Assembly: GCA_030646695.1 (NCBI GenBank)
Contig: JAUSLF010000011.1
Coordinates: forward strand, 1-48,254
Direction of reading: 5' to 3'
DNA from: Nitrosomonadaceae bacterium
Lineage (GTDB): Bacteria; Pseudomonadota; Gammaproteobacteria; Burkholderiales; Nitrosomonadaceae
Length of the DNA stretch: 48,254 bases
The notes beneath the pieces are model-generated. The model made no database searches and was not told where the DNA came from. It worked only from the letters and a program-made list of their open reading frames with translations. Positions 37,875-48,254 of the stretch are shown here, piece after piece. The translations under genes and the position numbers were made by a program. Position 1 is the stretch's first letter. Each line of letters opens with the position of its first letter.

Positions 37875-40286
37875 TTAATGCTTGATAACGGCGTCAGCAG
37901 CCTTGCCATCCACCGCAGCAGGCAGCGGCGCGGGAGAGATGATGGCAGGAAGCGCTTCCGGCTTGCGCTCCAGCGCCAGGTCCAGCACCTGGTCTATCCA
38001 TTTAACGGGCTGAATATCCAGCCGGTTCTTGATGTTTTCCGGTATCTCGGCCAGGTCTTTAACGTTTTCCTCCGGGATCAGCACCATCTTGATCCCGCCG
38101 CGATGCGCTGCCAGCAGCTTCTCCTTGAGACCACCGATTGCCAGTACCTCGCCACGCAAGGTGATTTCTCCGGTCATCGCCACGTCGGCACGCACCGGAA
38201 TTCCAGTCAGCGCGGAGACCAGTGCCGTGGCCATGGCAACGCCGGCCGAAGGTCCGTCCTTCGGGGTTGCTCCCTCCGGCACGTGCACATGAATATCGGT
38301 TTTCTCAAAGGTATCATCCTTGATCCCGAGCCGGCTGGCGCGTGCACGCACTACCGAGCGGGCCGCCTCCACTGACTCCTTCATGACATCTCCCAGGGAA
38401 CCGGTACGCAGGATATTGCCTTTGCCCGGCAGTGCCACCGCCTCGATGGTCAGCAATTCTCCACCCACCTCGGTCCATGCCAGGCCGGTAACCTGCCCTA
38501 CCTGATTTTTTTCCTCGGCAATACCATAAGTGTAACGCTGCACCCCCAGATATTTTTCCAGATTACGCGCAGTGACCACGATCTTTTTCTGGCCGTCCTT
38601 GAACAACAGGGATTTCACCACCTTACGGCAGATTTTCGAAATTTCCCGCTCCATCGCACGCACCCCGGCCTCGCGCGTGTAATAACGGGTGATATCACGC
38701 AGCGCAGAGCTGGATACTGCCAATTCGTTCTCTTTCAGACCGTGATTTTTCATCTGCTTGGGCAGCAGGTAACGGGTTGCAATATTGAGTTTCTCATCCT
38801 CGGTATAGCCCGACAACCGGATCACTTCCATACGGTCCAGCAGTGCAGCGGGTATGTTCAAGGTGTTGGCGGTGGCGACAAACATGACATCGGACAAGTC
38901 ATATTCGACCTCGATGTAATGATCCACAAATGAATTATTCTGCTCAGGGTCAAGCACTTCCAGTAATGCAGAAGACGGGTCGCCACGGAAGTCCATGCCC
39001 ATTTTATCCACTTCATCCAGCAGAAAAAGTGGATTCTTGACGCCGACCTTGGTCATGTTCTGCAAAATCTTGCCCGGCATCGAGCCGATGTAGGTACGCC
39101 GGTGACCGCGTATCTCGGCTTCGTCACGCACGCCGCCCAGAGACATGCGCACAAACTTGCGGTTGGTGGCGCGGGCAATGGATTGCCCTAATGAGGTCTT
39201 GCCCACGCCGGGCGGACCCACCAGACAGAGAATTGGCGCCTTCAGCTTGTCCACGCGCTGTTGCACCGCCAGGTATTCGACGATGCGTTCCTTGACCTTG
39301 TCCAGACCGTAATGATCTTGCTCCAGTACGGTTTCGGCAGCATGCAGGTTCTTGCTGATTTTACTTTTCTTCTTCCATGGCAATGCCACCAGCGAATCGA
39401 TGTAGTTGCGTACCACCGTGGCTTCAGCCGACATGGGCGACATCAAGCGCAGTTTCTTCAGCTCCGCTTCGGCCTTGGTGCGGCCCTCTTTGGACATTTG
39501 CGCAGCTTTGATCTTCTTGTCGATTTCTTCCAGATCAGCACCATCCTCGCCCTCACCCAGTTCCTTCTGGATGGCTTTTACCTGCTCGTTCAGATAGTAG
39601 TCGCGCTGGCTTTTTTCCATCTGACGCTTGACCCTGCCACGGATGCGTTTTTCCACCTGAAGTATGTCAAGTTCGGTTTCGAGCAACCCCAGCAGATGTT
39701 CCAGACGCTTCGGCACATCGAAGATTTCCAGGACTTCCTGCTTTTGCTCAAGCTTCAACGGCAGGTGCGCGGCAATGGTATCGGCCAGACGCCCTGCCTC
39801 GTCGATGCCGCCAAGCGAAGTCAGGATTTCGGGGGGGATTTTCTTGTTGAGTTTCACGTATTGATCGAACTGCGCCAGCATCGCGCGGCGCATCGCTTCG
39901 ACTTCGTGACCATCGACTTCATCAGGCGGAAGCAACACGGCCTGACCGGAAAAGTGCGTGCCGGCGTCAGTCACCTTCAGGATACGGGCACGGCGATTGC
40001 CTTCCACCAGCACCTTGACGGTGCCGTCCGGCAGCTTGAGCATTTGCAGCAGATTGGCGACACTGCACACGCTGTAAAGGTCTTCGGGAGAAGGATCGTC
40101 TTTGGCAGCGGATTTCTGCGCCACCAGCAAGATGCTCTTGCTGGATTCCATCGCGGCTTCCAGCGCCTGGATCGACTTTGGCCGTCCGACAAACAGCGGC
40201 ATCACCATATGCGGGAATACCACTACGTCGCGCAGCGGCAGTAACGGCAGTGACACCTGGTTGGGGTTGCTAACTGGAGTAGACAT
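37875..40286 (-). CDS. lon: ATP-dependent protease Lon
   Basis: Lon degrades misfolded and regulatory proteins in the cytoplasm. The protein has 803 residues. The N-terminal substrate-binding LAN domain spans about 10-200. The AAA+ module has Walker [15 protein letters not shown] and Walker B in [12 protein letters not shown]. The protease domain has catalytic Ser680 in [15 protein letters not shown] and Lys near 723 in [18 protein letters not shown] at 40286 follows AGGTGA. A good sigma-32 promoter lies just upstream, consistent with heat-shock control. It follows clpX on the same strand. Confidence 0.97.
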   Translation of the reverse strand: MSTPVSNPNQVSLPLLPLRDVVVFPHMVMPLFVGRPKSIQALEAAMESSKSILLVAQKSAAKDDPSPEDLYSVCSVANLLQMLKLPDGTVKVLVEGNRRARILKVTDAGTHFSGQAVLLPPDEVDGHEVEAMRRAMLAQFDQYVKLNKKIPPEILTSLGGIDEAGRLADTIAAHLPLKLEQKQEVLEIFDVPKRLEHLLGLLETELDILQVEKRIRGRVKRQMEKSQRDYYLNEQVKAIQKELGEGEDGADLEEIDKKIKAAQMSKEGRTKAEAELKKLRLMSPMSAEATVVRNYIDSLVALPWKKKSKISKNLHAAETVLEQDHYGLDKVKERIVEYLAVQQRVDKLKAPILCLVGPPGVGKTSLGQSIARATNRKFVRMSLGGVRDEAEIRGHRRTYIGSMPGKILQNMTKVGVKNPLFLLDEVDKMGMDFRGDPSSALLEVLDPEQNNSFVDHYIEVEYDLSDVMFVATANTLNIPAALLDRMEVIRLSGYTEDEKLNIATRYLLPKQMKNHGLKENELAVSSSALRDITRYYTREAGVRAMEREISKICRKVVKSLLFKDGQKKIVVTARNLEKYLGVQRYTYGIAEEKNQVGQVTGLAWTEVGGELLTIEAVALPGKGNILRTGSLGDVMKESVEAARSVVRARASRLGIKDDTFEKTDIHVHVPEGATPKDGPSAGVAMATALVSALTGIPVRADVAMTGEITLRGEVLAIGGLKEKLLAAHRGGIKMVLIPEENVKDLAEIPENIKNRLDIQPVKWIDQVLDLALERKPEALPAIISPAPLPAAVDGKAADAVIKH

Positions 40287-40318
40287 ATCGGCTCACCTAT
40301 AAAAGACTGACAAAAGCG

Positions 40319-40346
40319 TTATGGGGATGCCGTGAAAAAATTCAAG
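40319..40346 (-). promoter_or_regulatory. Predicted sigma-32 heat-shock promoter of lon
   Basis: On the minus strand CTTGAA (40346-40341) is followed after 14 bp by CCCCATAA (40326-40319). Both boxes match the sigma-32 consensus (CTTGAAA, 13-15 bp, CCCCATNT) very closely. The start of transcription would fall about 25 bp before the lon ATG. Confidence 0.75.
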
Positions 40347-40377
40347 CCAGTGAGCCAGACGGCGCTCAATACATTAG

Positions 40378-41652
40378 CTAAAAATTCTTTGCTACCTTGT
40401 GCTGATCTGAGTAAATCAAAATTGGCTTGATATCGCCGCCAACTGCGCCGTGATCAATCACTACCTTGACGACATTCTTCAGTGATGGCAGATCGAACAT
40501 GGTATCCAGCAGAGTATTCTCCAAAATCGAGCGCAGGCCGCGTGCACCGGTCTTACGCGCCAGCGCTTTCTTGGCGATGGCCTTGAGTGCCTGCTCACGG
40601 AATTCCAGATCGACGCCGCCTTCCATGCTGAACATTTTTTGGTACTGCTTGGTGAGCGCATTCTTGGGCTCGGTCAGAATCTGGATCAGGGCCGATTCGT
40701 CCAGTTCATTCAGTGTCGCAACCACCGGCAGGCGTCCGACAAATTCCGGAATCAGGCCATACTTGATCAGGTCTTCCGGCTCCACTCCGCGCAGTACTGC
40801 GCCGATGTCCTTGCGATCGTCACGGCTTTTCACATCGGCACCAAAACCTATGCCGCCCTTCTCGGTGCGCGCGCGTATCACCTTGTCGAGGCCATCGAAT
40901 GCGCCGCCACAAATGAACAGAATGTTGGTGGTGTCCACCTGAACAAATTCCTGATTGGGGTGCTTGCGTCCACCCTGGGGCGGCACCGATGCAACCGTAC
41001 CCTCAATCAGCTTCAGCAGCGCCTGCTGCACGCCTTCGCCCGAAACATCGCGGGTAATCGACGGGTTGTCCGACTTGCGTGAAATCTTGTCGATTTCGTC
41101 GATGTAGACAATGCCCTGCTGGGCTTTCTCTGCATCATAATCGCATTTTTGCAGCAATTTCTGGATGATGTTTTCCACATCCTCGCCGACATAACCCGCT
41201 TCGGTCAGGGTGGTGGCGTCAGCCATCACAAACGGCACATTCAGCAAACGCGCCAGCGTCTGTGCCAGCAGTGTCTTGCCGGAACCGGTAGGGCCAATCA
41301 GCAGGATGTTGCTTTTCGCCAGCTCAATGTCGTCAGTGTCGGCCTTGTTCAGGCTGCGCAGGCGCTTGTAGTGGTTGTATACCGCCACCGACAGGATTTT
41401 TTTTGCCGGTTCCTGACCAATTACGTATTGATCGAGAATCTGGCAGATTTCGTGCGGCACTGGCAAGTCAGACTTGGTCAGCTTGGCGGCTTCGGCACCC
41501 TGTATTTCTTCACGAATGATATCGTTGCAAAGCTCGATGCACTCGTCGCAGATGAATACTGACGGACCGGCAATGAGCTTCTTCACTTCATGCTGACTCT
41601 TGCCACAGAAAGAGCAATAAAGAAGTTTCTCGCCACCAATTTTATCTGACAT
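40378..41652 (-). CDS. clpX: ClpXP protease ATP-binding subunit
   Basis: ClpX unfolds tagged proteins and feeds them to ClpP. The protein has 424 residues from the ATG at 41652 ([16 protein letters not shown]). The zinc-binding domain has [11 protein letters not shown] and CDECIELC. Walker A is [17 protein letters not shown], the pore loop GYVGEDVEN, Walker [12 protein letters not shown]. The sensor region includes [16 protein letters not shown]. An ORF extension upstream lacks conservation. It lies between clpP (76-bp gap) and lon. Confidence 0.97.
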   Translation of the reverse strand: MSDKIGGEKLLYCSFCGKSQHEVKKLIAGPSVFICDECIELCNDIIREEIQGAEAAKLTKSDLPVPHEICQILDQYVIGQEPAKKILSVAVYNHYKRLRSLNKADTDDIELAKSNILLIGPTGSGKTLLAQTLARLLNVPFVMADATTLTEAGYVGEDVENIIQKLLQKCDYDAEKAQQGIVYIDEIDKISRKSDNPSITRDVSGEGVQQALLKLIEGTVASVPPQGGRKHPNQEFVQVDTTNILFICGGAFDGLDKVIRARTEKGGIGFGADVKSRDDRKDIGAVLRGVEPEDLIKYGLIPEFVGRLPVVATLNELDESALIQILTEPKNALTKQYQKMFSMEGGVDLEFREQALKAIAKKALARKTGARGLRSILENTLLDTMFDLPSLKNVVKVVIDHGAVGGDIKPILIYSDQHKVAKNF

Positions 41653-41728
41653 AATTTTATTCCGCTTCATCCGGGCCAAAGCGCCCGTAACTGGAAATTG
41701 AACTCCCTAATCCCGGCTCTGGTAGATC

Positions 41729-42373
41729 TCAGCCCGGATTCGCATCTCTATTGGCCAACACCGAATCGACCAGTCCATATTTTACCGATTCTTCCGCGCT
41801 GAGGAAATTGTCACGATCCGTATCTTTCTCAATCGTCTGTATGGTTTGACCCGTGTGCTTTGCCAGAATTTCATTCAACCGGCTCTTAAGAAACAGAATT
41901 TCCCTGGCGTGGATCTCGATGTCAGAAGCCTGCCCTTGGAAGCCTCCCATCGGCTGATGGATCATGACGCGCGAATTGGGCAGGCAGAAACGCTTGCCGT
42001 GTGCTCCCGCTGCCAGCAACAGGGAGCCCATGCTTGCCGCCTGACCTATGCATAACGTACTGACATCAGGTTTAATATATTGCATGGTGTCGTAAATCGC
42101 CATTCCGGCTGATACCACCCCGCCGGGGGAGTTGATATAAAGATGAATGTCCTTGTCGGAGTTTTCCGACTCCAGAAACAGCAATTGCGCCACAATCAGA
42201 TTGGCGGAAACCTCAGTAACCGGCCCCACCAGAAATATCACTCTCTCTTTCAGCAGGCGGGAATAAATATCATAAGCACGTTCGCCCCGCCCGCTGGTTT
42301 CGATCACCATCGGGATCAGACCCAGATTCTTCGGCTCGTGGTTACGTTGTTCCCAGTCAAGTTGTTGCATCAT
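41729..42373 (-). CDS. clpP: ATP-dependent Clp protease proteolytic subunit
   Basis: The protein has 214 residues. The catalytic triad is Ser114 ([10 protein letters not shown]), His139 ([10 protein letters not shown]) and Asp188 (TDRDNF), aligned with Ser97, His122 and Asp171 of Escherichia coli. [20 protein letters not shown] is the other hallmark. Starts at ATG 42373, with a second ATG at 42370. It begins 1 bp after the tig stop codon, so tig-clpP is coupled, with clpX next. Confidence 0.97.
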   Translation of the reverse strand: MMQQLDWEQRNHEPKNLGLIPMVIETSGRGERAYDIYSRLLKERVIFLVGPVTEVSANLIVAQLLFLESENSDKDIHLYINSPGGVVSAGMAIYDTMQYIKPDVSTLCIGQAASMGSLLLAAGAHGKRFCLPNSRVMIHQPMGGFQGQASDIEIHAREILFLKSRLNEILAKHTGQTIQTIEKDTDRDNFLSAEESVKYGLVDSVLANRDANPG

Positions 42374-42374
42374 A

Positions 42375-43679
42375 TCAAGATCTTCCCATCAATTCATCGA
42401 GAGTCACTACTTTGTCCACTGCCGTGACTTTTTCCAGCACCCATGCCACCACGTTATCTTCCAGTACCGCCGACTCAATTTCGTTAAGGCGATCCGGTGA
42501 AGAATAGTGCCATTTGACCACCTCACCTGGATTTTCGTAACTCTGCGCCAAATCCTCCACCACCCCACGCAATTGTTCGGGTTTGGCATGCAGATTGTGG
42601 ACCTTTACCAGCTCTGCCAGTATCAATCCCAGATTCACCCGGCGCTGCGCCTGTTCTTGAAACAGATCCTGCGGCAACGCAATGTCCGCAGCCTTCATGC
42701 CACGCGCTTCCAGGTCGCTACGCGCATCCTGCATCAACCGCTCCATCTCCTGCTCAACCAAGACCTTGGGTGCCTCGATTCTGGTGGTATCAAGCAATGC
42801 CTGCATCACTTGTGCCTTGATTCTCGCCTTTGTCCGTTTGGTTACTTCCCGCTCAAGGTTGGCTTGGATTTCGCCGCGCATTTTTTCGGTATCACCATCG
42901 GCAACACCCAGCGACTTGGCAAATTCGGCATTCACTTCCGGCAGTTCAGGTGCTTCCACTGCGTTAAGTTTCACCTCGAATGTGGCAATTTTTCCGGCAA
43001 CATCCTTGCCATGATAATCCGCCGGAAAGGTTACTTCAAACGTTTTGCTCTGCCCCGCGCTCATGCCGATGAGCGGCGCCTCAAAATCCTTGAGCAGCCG
43101 GCCTTCGCCCAGCACCAGAGTAAAGCCCTCGGCTTTGCCGCCAGCGAATTCCACTCCATTAATGACCCCGCGATAATCGATGCTGACTCGGTCACCCGCA
43201 GCAGCCGGCCGTTCTGCCGGCTGGTACTGAACCCGCTGCTTGCGCACCACCTCAAGAGTGTTATCGACATCGGTGGGAATAACCTTAACCAAGGGCTGCT
43301 CAATGCTGACCGCGCTCAAGTCGCCCAGCACCACATCGGGGTAGACTTCAAAGGTTGCGCTGAACTCAAACTCGGAGGCACTCTCTGCCGCCGCTTTTGG
43401 TTCAAAGCGCGGAGGACCTGCAAGCCGCAGCTTCTGCTCGCGCACAGCCTCGCTGAAACTTTTCTGCAGCACATCGCCCAGCACCTCCTGGCGCACCTGC
43501 GGGCCATATTGCTGCTGGACGATACGCAACGGTATCTTACCGGGACGAAAACCAGGTATTTTCGCCGTGCGCGCCAAGCGCTTCAAGCGATTTTCCATTT
43601 CCGTCTCGATTATTTCATGGGGAACCGAAACACTCAGACGGCGCTCCAGCGCACCAAGGTTTTCTACATTCGATTGCAT
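42375..43679 (-). CDS. tig: Trigger factor chaperone/peptidyl-prolyl isomerase
   Basis: Trigger factor binds the ribosome exit tunnel and assists nascent chains. The protein has 434 residues from the ATG at 43679 ([15 protein letters not shown]), preceded by AGGA. The ribosome-binding signature is in [18 protein letters not shown]. The FKBP-like domain has [17 protein letters not shown] and FPADYHG. The C-terminal chaperone arms are complete. A longer reading from 43709 adds 10 residues that are not conserved. tRNA-Leu is upstream on the same strand and clpP follows directly. Confidence 0.96.
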   Translation of the reverse strand: MQSNVENLGALERRLSVSVPHEIIETEMENRLKRLARTAKIPGFRPGKIPLRIVQQQYGPQVRQEVLGDVLQKSFSEAVREQKLRLAGPPRFEPKAAAESASEFEFSATFEVYPDVVLGDLSAVSIEQPLVKVIPTDVDNTLEVVRKQRVQYQPAERPAAAGDRVSIDYRGVINGVEFAGGKAEGFTLVLGEGRLLKDFEAPLIGMSAGQSKTFEVTFPADYHGKDVAGKIATFEVKLNAVEAPELPEVNAEFAKSLGVADGDTEKMRGEIQANLEREVTKRTKARIKAQVMQALLDTTRIEAPKVLVEQEMERLMQDARSDLEARGMKAADIALPQDLFQEQAQRRVNLGLILAELVKVHNLHAKPEQLRGVVEDLAQSYENPGEVVKWHYSSPDRLNEIESAVLEDNVVAWVLEKVTAVDKVVTLDELMGRS

Positions 43680-43793
43680 CACAATTCCTAACTGATTGAT
43701 AACATTCATGCAACGTCACAACGGCCAGAGAAGAACGCGGCAACCGTCAAACACGGTATCGCGCGCAACACCGCCTCACAACCTGCGGTTCCC

Positions 43794-43878
<85 letters not shown>

Positions 43879-43892
43879 GCGCCACTTTTTTG

Positions 43893-43898
43893 ATTATA
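43893..43898 (-). promoter_or_regulatory. Predicted -10 box of tRNA-Leu
   Basis: A perfect TATAAT lies on the minus strand 14 bp before the first base of the tRNA. The -35 region at 17-18 bp upstream (CTGTGA or GCTGTG) is a poor match, so only the -10 element is confidently placed. Confidence 0.5.
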
Positions 43899-43926
43899 CC
43901 TTTTTCTTCCTGCCATCACAGCCATA

Positions 43927-44685
43927 CTAGGCACGGCTCTGACAGAAAACCGTCTCGCCGCTGACCCCTTTGCTATCCGGTCCCATCAGATACAGGTAAA
44001 CCGCCATCAGGTCATGCGGCTGGGGCAGGGTATGCTTGGCTTCTCCGGGGTGGGTCTTGGTGCGTTGCGGCGTATGCACCGGTCCCGGAATCAACGCGTT
44101 AATGCGCAGATTCGGCAGCATTTCCCATTCCTGCGCCTGTATTTTCACCAGCGCCTCCACCCCCGCCTTGGCTACTGCAAACCCACCCCAATACGCGGCC
44201 GGATCATGGCCATGCACATCCGCAGTCATGATGACGCTGGCATCGGGCGCAGATCTCAGCAGCGGCAGGCAGGCGCGCGTCAGCGCAAACGGTGCGGCCA
44301 GGTTGACTCGCAGCATGGTCAACCATTGTTCCAGCGTCTGGTTCGCCAAGGGGGTCAAGCCGTAAACCAGCGCCGCATTGTGCAGTATCCCGTCCAGTCT
44401 GCCCAGTTGTAGTTTGATGGCCTGGGCCAGCGCCGCAAAATCCTGGTCCCCGGCTTTTTCCAGATCAAGCGGGAAAATCGCCGCCTGTGCCCCGCCTGCC
44501 GCCTCGATTTCATCGTATACGCTTTCCAGCTTCTCGACCTTGCGGCCGTGCAGAATTACGGTGGCGCCATGAGCTGCATAGGTCAGCGCTGCGGTGCGGC
44601 CCATGCCCTGCCCCGCGCCAGTGACGAGAATTACGCGATCCTTGAGCAGATCTTTGGATGCCTGGTAGTTTGTCAAATTACTCAT
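43927..44685 (-). CDS. SDR-family oxidoreductase (YciK-like), catalytic Tyr not conserved
   Basis: This encodes 252 residues from the ATG at 44685 (MSNLTNYQASKDLLKDR). The dinucleotide-binding motif is VTGAGQGMGRTAAL at 21-34, the NAG-type motif is ILHNAALV at 100-107, and the C-terminal half has the PGPVHTPQRTKTHPGE and VYLYLMGPDSKGVSG blocks typical of the YciK group. In the active-site segment (YWGGFAVAK, 165-173) the YxxxK tyrosine position is Phe169, and no serine is seen at VIMTADVHG. Either the activity is unusual or it has been lost. It follows hpnD by 54 bp on the same strand. The substrate is unknown. Confidence 0.78.
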   Translation of the reverse strand: MSNLTNYQASKDLLKDRVILVTGAGQGMGRTAALTYAAHGATVILHGRKVEKLESVYDEIEAAGGAQAAIFPLDLEKAGDQDFAALAQAIKLQLGRLDGILHNAALVYGLTPLANQTLEQWLTMLRVNLAAPFALTRACLPLLRSAPDASVIMTADVHGHDPAAYWGGFAVAKAGVEALVKIQAQEWEMLPNLRINALIPGPVHTPQRTKTHPGEAKHTLPQPHDLMAVYLYLMGPDSKGVSGETVFCQSRA

Positions 44686-44739
44686 ATGCACGGAATCTAT
44701 CACGGGAAGAAAAAAACATAAGCTGGAAAAGCCCCGGGT

Positions 44740-45585
44740 TTACCCCTTGATCCAGGTTTTCCACGCCAGCCACAATTTGCGTACCGGTGTAAGGCTGACA
44801 CGCTGCCGCATGACATGGCAGCCGTCGTTTTTGATTTCTTGCAGCAGGGTTCGATAAATCGCCGCCATGATGATGCCGGAGCGCTGATTTTTGCGGTCTT
44901 CCGCCGGCAGCGCCGCGAATGCACTGGCATAATAGCCTTCCGCCCGTTCAATCTGGAATTCCATCAAACGCCTGAAATTGTCGCTCTCACGCGATTGCAG
45001 TATGTCTTCCTCGGACACGCCAAAGCGGGCAAGCTCGTCCTGCGGCAGATAAATGCGATCGCGGCGCGCATCCTCGCCCACATCGCGGATGATGTTAGTG
45101 AGCTGGAACGCAAGCCCCAGATCTTGCGCGTACTTCAGGGTGTCGGGATTACGGTAGCCAAAAATTTCGACAGAGCATAAACCCACCACGCTCGCCACGT
45201 GGTAGCAGTAACGCCGCAGGGTGTCGAAATCGGCATAGCGGTTGTGGTTCAGATCCATTTCCATGCCATCTATGATTTCATTCAGTCGCCCGGCAGTAAA
45301 GTTGAACGTTTTAGCCACGGTAGCCAGCGCTTTTGCTACCGGATGGCTGGGCTTGACGCCGTGTTCTTCGCTGAATATGGCAGCAACCTCCTGCCGCCAC
45401 CACGTGAGCTTCGCTTGCGCCACCGCCGCATCAGCGCATTCATCCACCACATCATCCACCTCGCGGCAGAAAGCATAGAGTGCGGTAATGGCACGGCGCT
45501 TTTCCAGCGGCAGATACAGAAAACTGTAATAGAAGCTGGAGCCGCTCTGAACAGCTTTCTGCTGACAATACTGATCTGGGGTCAT
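44740..45585 (-). CDS. hpnD: Presqualene diphosphate synthase (HpnD)
   Basis: HpnD condenses two farnesyl diphosphates to presqualene diphosphate on the route to squalene and hopanoids. The protein has 281 residues. The signature MTPDQYCQQKAVQSGSSFYY and the first acidic motif CREVDDVVDE are present. The second, LAFQLTNIIRDVGEDARRDR, binds Mg and the diphosphate, and GLCSVEIFGYR is typical. HpnC and HpnE partners are not in the window. A HpnA-like gene is 9 kb away. Phytoene synthase is the nearest alternative, but the N-terminal signature favours HpnD. Confidence 0.9.
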   Translation of the reverse strand: MTPDQYCQQKAVQSGSSFYYSFLYLPLEKRRAITALYAFCREVDDVVDECADAAVAQAKLTWWRQEVAAIFSEEHGVKPSHPVAKALATVAKTFNFTAGRLNEIIDGMEMDLNHNRYADFDTLRRYCYHVASVVGLCSVEIFGYRNPDTLKYAQDLGLAFQLTNIIRDVGEDARRDRIYLPQDELARFGVSEEDILQSRESDNFRRLMEFQIERAEGYYASAFAALPAEDRKNQRSGIIMAAIYRTLLQEIKNDGCHVMRQRVSLTPVRKLWLAWKTWIKG

Positions 45586-45766
45586 GGTAAATTATTCTGA
45601 AAAAAAGGCTGCCGTCAAACTGCCGGAGGCAACCGGAAAATCTTCGTAAGGGGCTTGATGAGCAGCGACGGATCAATACGTCTCAATGAATCTGCAAATG
45701 GCCCACAATTTACAGGAATTTATGGGAAGTGTGTGAGTGAATTAGGAATTCACTGGCTTGTTCGTT

Positions 45767-45802
45767 GCAACAAAAACCCCGCCGAAGCGGGGTTTTTGTT
45801 GC
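45767..45802. terminator. Bidirectional rho-independent terminator downstream of groEL
   Basis: AAAAACCCCGC, CGAA loop, GCGGGGTTTTT forms a strong stem flanked by A- and T-runs on the two strands, extended by GCAAC/GTTGC. It follows the groEL stop by about 30 bp and can stop transcripts from either direction. Confidence 0.9.
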
Positions 45803-45833
45803 ATGTTTAACTGCACGAGTCCGGTAGCGGACT

Positions 45834-47516
<1,683 letters not shown>

Positions 47517-47537
47517 TTAAGGTCGTCGCTGAAACAA

Positions 47538-47828
47538 TTAGCCCTCAACCACGCCCATAATGTCTTCTTCGCGCATCACCAGGAGTTCTACTCCTTCGAC
47601 TTTCACCGTCTGCCCGGAGTATTTGCCGAACAGCACTTTGTCGCCGACTTTCACATCCAGCGCACGGATTTTGCCGTCGTCGCCAACTTTGCCTTTACCC
47701 ACGGCGATGATTTCGCCTTGGTCGGGCTTTTCTGCAGCACTGTCTGGGATGACAATACCGGATGCGGTCTTGCGTTCTTCTTCCAGCCGCTTGACGATAA
47801 CGCGGTCATGTAACGGACGAATCTGCAT
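47538..47828 (-). CDS. groS: 10 kDa co-chaperonin GroES
   Basis: GroES caps the GroEL chamber. The protein has 96 residues, the standard length. The opening [20 protein letters not shown], mobile-loop region [15 protein letters not shown], and [15 protein letters not shown] are clear. It is the first gene of the groESL operon; its ATG at 47828 lies about 95 bp downstream of the CIRCE operator. Confidence 0.98.
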   Translation of the reverse strand: MQIRPLHDRVIVKRLEEERKTASGIVIPDSAAEKPDQGEIIAVGKGKVGDDGKIRALDVKVGDKVLFGKYSGQTVKVEGVELLVMREEDIMGVVEG

Positions 47829-47921
47829 ATTTCTCTCCTGTTTAAAATTAACATCATGAAATCTCTCAGAAAACCGATATGCTGTATGCGGATTCCTCAG
47901 AGACTAGTACAAAAACAAATT

Positions 47922-47948
47922 TTAGCACTCACTGCTAACGAGTGCTAA
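47922..47948 (-). promoter_or_regulatory. CIRCE operator (HrcA-binding site)
   Basis: TTAGCACTC-N9-GAGTGCTAA is a perfect match to the CIRCE inverted repeat. It lies immediately downstream of the -10 box of the groESL promoter, the classic location for repression by HrcA. hrcA itself is not in this window. Confidence 0.95.
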
Positions 47949-47976
47949 TAATAGTGCCTACCACCGGGAATTTCAA
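47948..47976 (-). promoter_or_regulatory. groESL promoter (sigma-70 type, -35 also fits sigma-32)
   Basis: On the minus strand TTGAAA (47976-47971) and TATTAT (47953-47948) are 17 bp apart. CTTGAAA also matches a sigma-32 -35 box, but the -10 has no CCCCAT. The -10 directly abuts the CIRCE operator, consistent with HrcA-controlled heat-shock expression. Confidence 0.8.
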
Positions 47977-48254
47977 GTAGTTGGGCAATAAAAATTTGTC
48001 GGGACGCAGCCTGAAGGTAGTCTGGCACCCCCAGGAGATTTGCCATCACCATTGGCGATAGTGAAACCCGGGGCACCGACACTTAAGCTGAGGATTACTG
48101 AAAATTGCGCGCCCTTCCCGAAGAAGACCTCAAACGGGGATCTGAATCCCAGCACTTTACGGGGTCTGTGGTTGAGGCTATCTACCGCACGCTGGACGTC
48201 TTCCACGGTCACATGGGTCAACGCCATCGCCTTGGGGAAGAACTGCCGCAACAG
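47973..48254 (-). CDS. IS30-family transposase, C-terminal part (runs off the window)
   Basis: About 93 residues are seen; the gene begins outside the window. The segment LRQFFPKAMALTHVTVEDVQ and SLNHRPRKVLGFRSPFEVFF is the C-terminal end of IS30-type DDE transposases. After GKGAQFSV the frame continues for about 40 more residues that do not resemble the family, suggesting read-through past the original end of the element. The TGA at 47973-47975 falls within the groE -35 box. The exact terminal repeat of the insertion sequence was not identified. Confidence 0.75.
   Translation of the reverse strand: MLRQFFPKAMALTHVTVEDVQRAVDSLNHRPRKVLGFRSPFEVFFGKGAQFSVILSLSVGAPGFTIANGDGKSPGGARLPSGCVPTNFYCPTT

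Noticed and set aside
39261-40244. 327-codon open frame antisense to lon
   Set aside because: Codon-structure shadow of lon; no signal or domain.
42507-43691. 394-codon open frame antisense to tig
   Set aside because: It is the mirror of a GC-rich conserved gene, rich in His/Leu/Arg with no recognisable domain; tig is clearly the true gene.

Overview
This window reads as a chromosomal segment of a betaproteobacterium, most plausibly of the Nitrosomonadales type (inference from gene content and order; no 16S rRNA gene is present). Supporting signs are the tRNA-Leu/tig/clpP/clpX/lon block, gmk-rpoZ-spoT next to yicC, the amgK-murU-pepP-ubiH-like-dusB-fis-purH-purD order, the yciK-like gene beside hpnD, and predominantly GC-rich coding DNA. 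Nearly everything is housekeeping. The accessory or unusual parts are the left end, the metH upstream region, the stretch between thiS and fthC, and the right edge.

Layout. 1-70 is a run of C, almost certainly an assembly artefact. 105-4052 holds a two-component system (membrane histidine kinase overlapping a NarL-type regulator) plus a shortened second copy of the regulator that keeps only the receiver domain. 4229-5983 is a TpsB-type outer-membrane transporter with no TpsA partner in view. 6150-16272 (minus) carries hemF, purD, purH, fis, dusB, a UbiH-family hydroxylase, a small membrane protein, pepP, murU and amgK. 16375-18285 (plus) is ubiK and comM, followed by about 580 bp of decayed DNA (a broken TPR gene and a broken FapA-like gene) before metH. 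22696-26828 (minus) is spoT, rpoZ, gmk and yicC. 27010-29759 (plus) is rph, rdgB and hemW. 29773-31514 (minus) is trmB, thiG and thiS.

31749-36202 (plus) is the most dynamic part: a stand-alone SIR2-like gene, tRNA-Gly(CCC), mutY, a 140-bp inverted-repeat element, a HpnA-like sugar epimerase flanked by two copies of the fthC 5' region, and fthC itself. 36209-43679 (minus) is ubiX, rapZ, lon, clpX, clpP and tig; tRNA-Leu(TAG) precedes tig. 43927-45585 (minus) is an SDR protein and hpnD. 45834-47828 (minus) is groES-groEL with a classical promoter and CIRCE operator. The right edge cuts into an IS30-type transposase whose stop codon lies inside the groE -35 box.

Functional themes: protein quality control (GroESL, trigger factor, ClpXP, Lon) with readable heat-shock control at lon (sigma-32-like) and groESL (CIRCE/HrcA); purine synthesis; haem and ubiquinone steps; cell-wall sugar recycling (AmgK/MurU); ppGpp metabolism; and scattered hopanoid genes.

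The most noteworthy observations are (1) a 140-bp MITE-like element in two inverted copies, one supplying the mutY stop codon and the other ending 2 bp before the hemW start; (2) the epimerase gene sitting between a broken and an intact copy of the fthC 5' end, overlapping a 32-codon fthC-derived reading frame by ATGA; (3) a stand-alone SIR2-like protein next to a tRNA gene; and (4) a receiver-only regulator copy bracketed by identical 13-bp palindromes. I did not see a convincing multi-gene novel defence or metabolic system.
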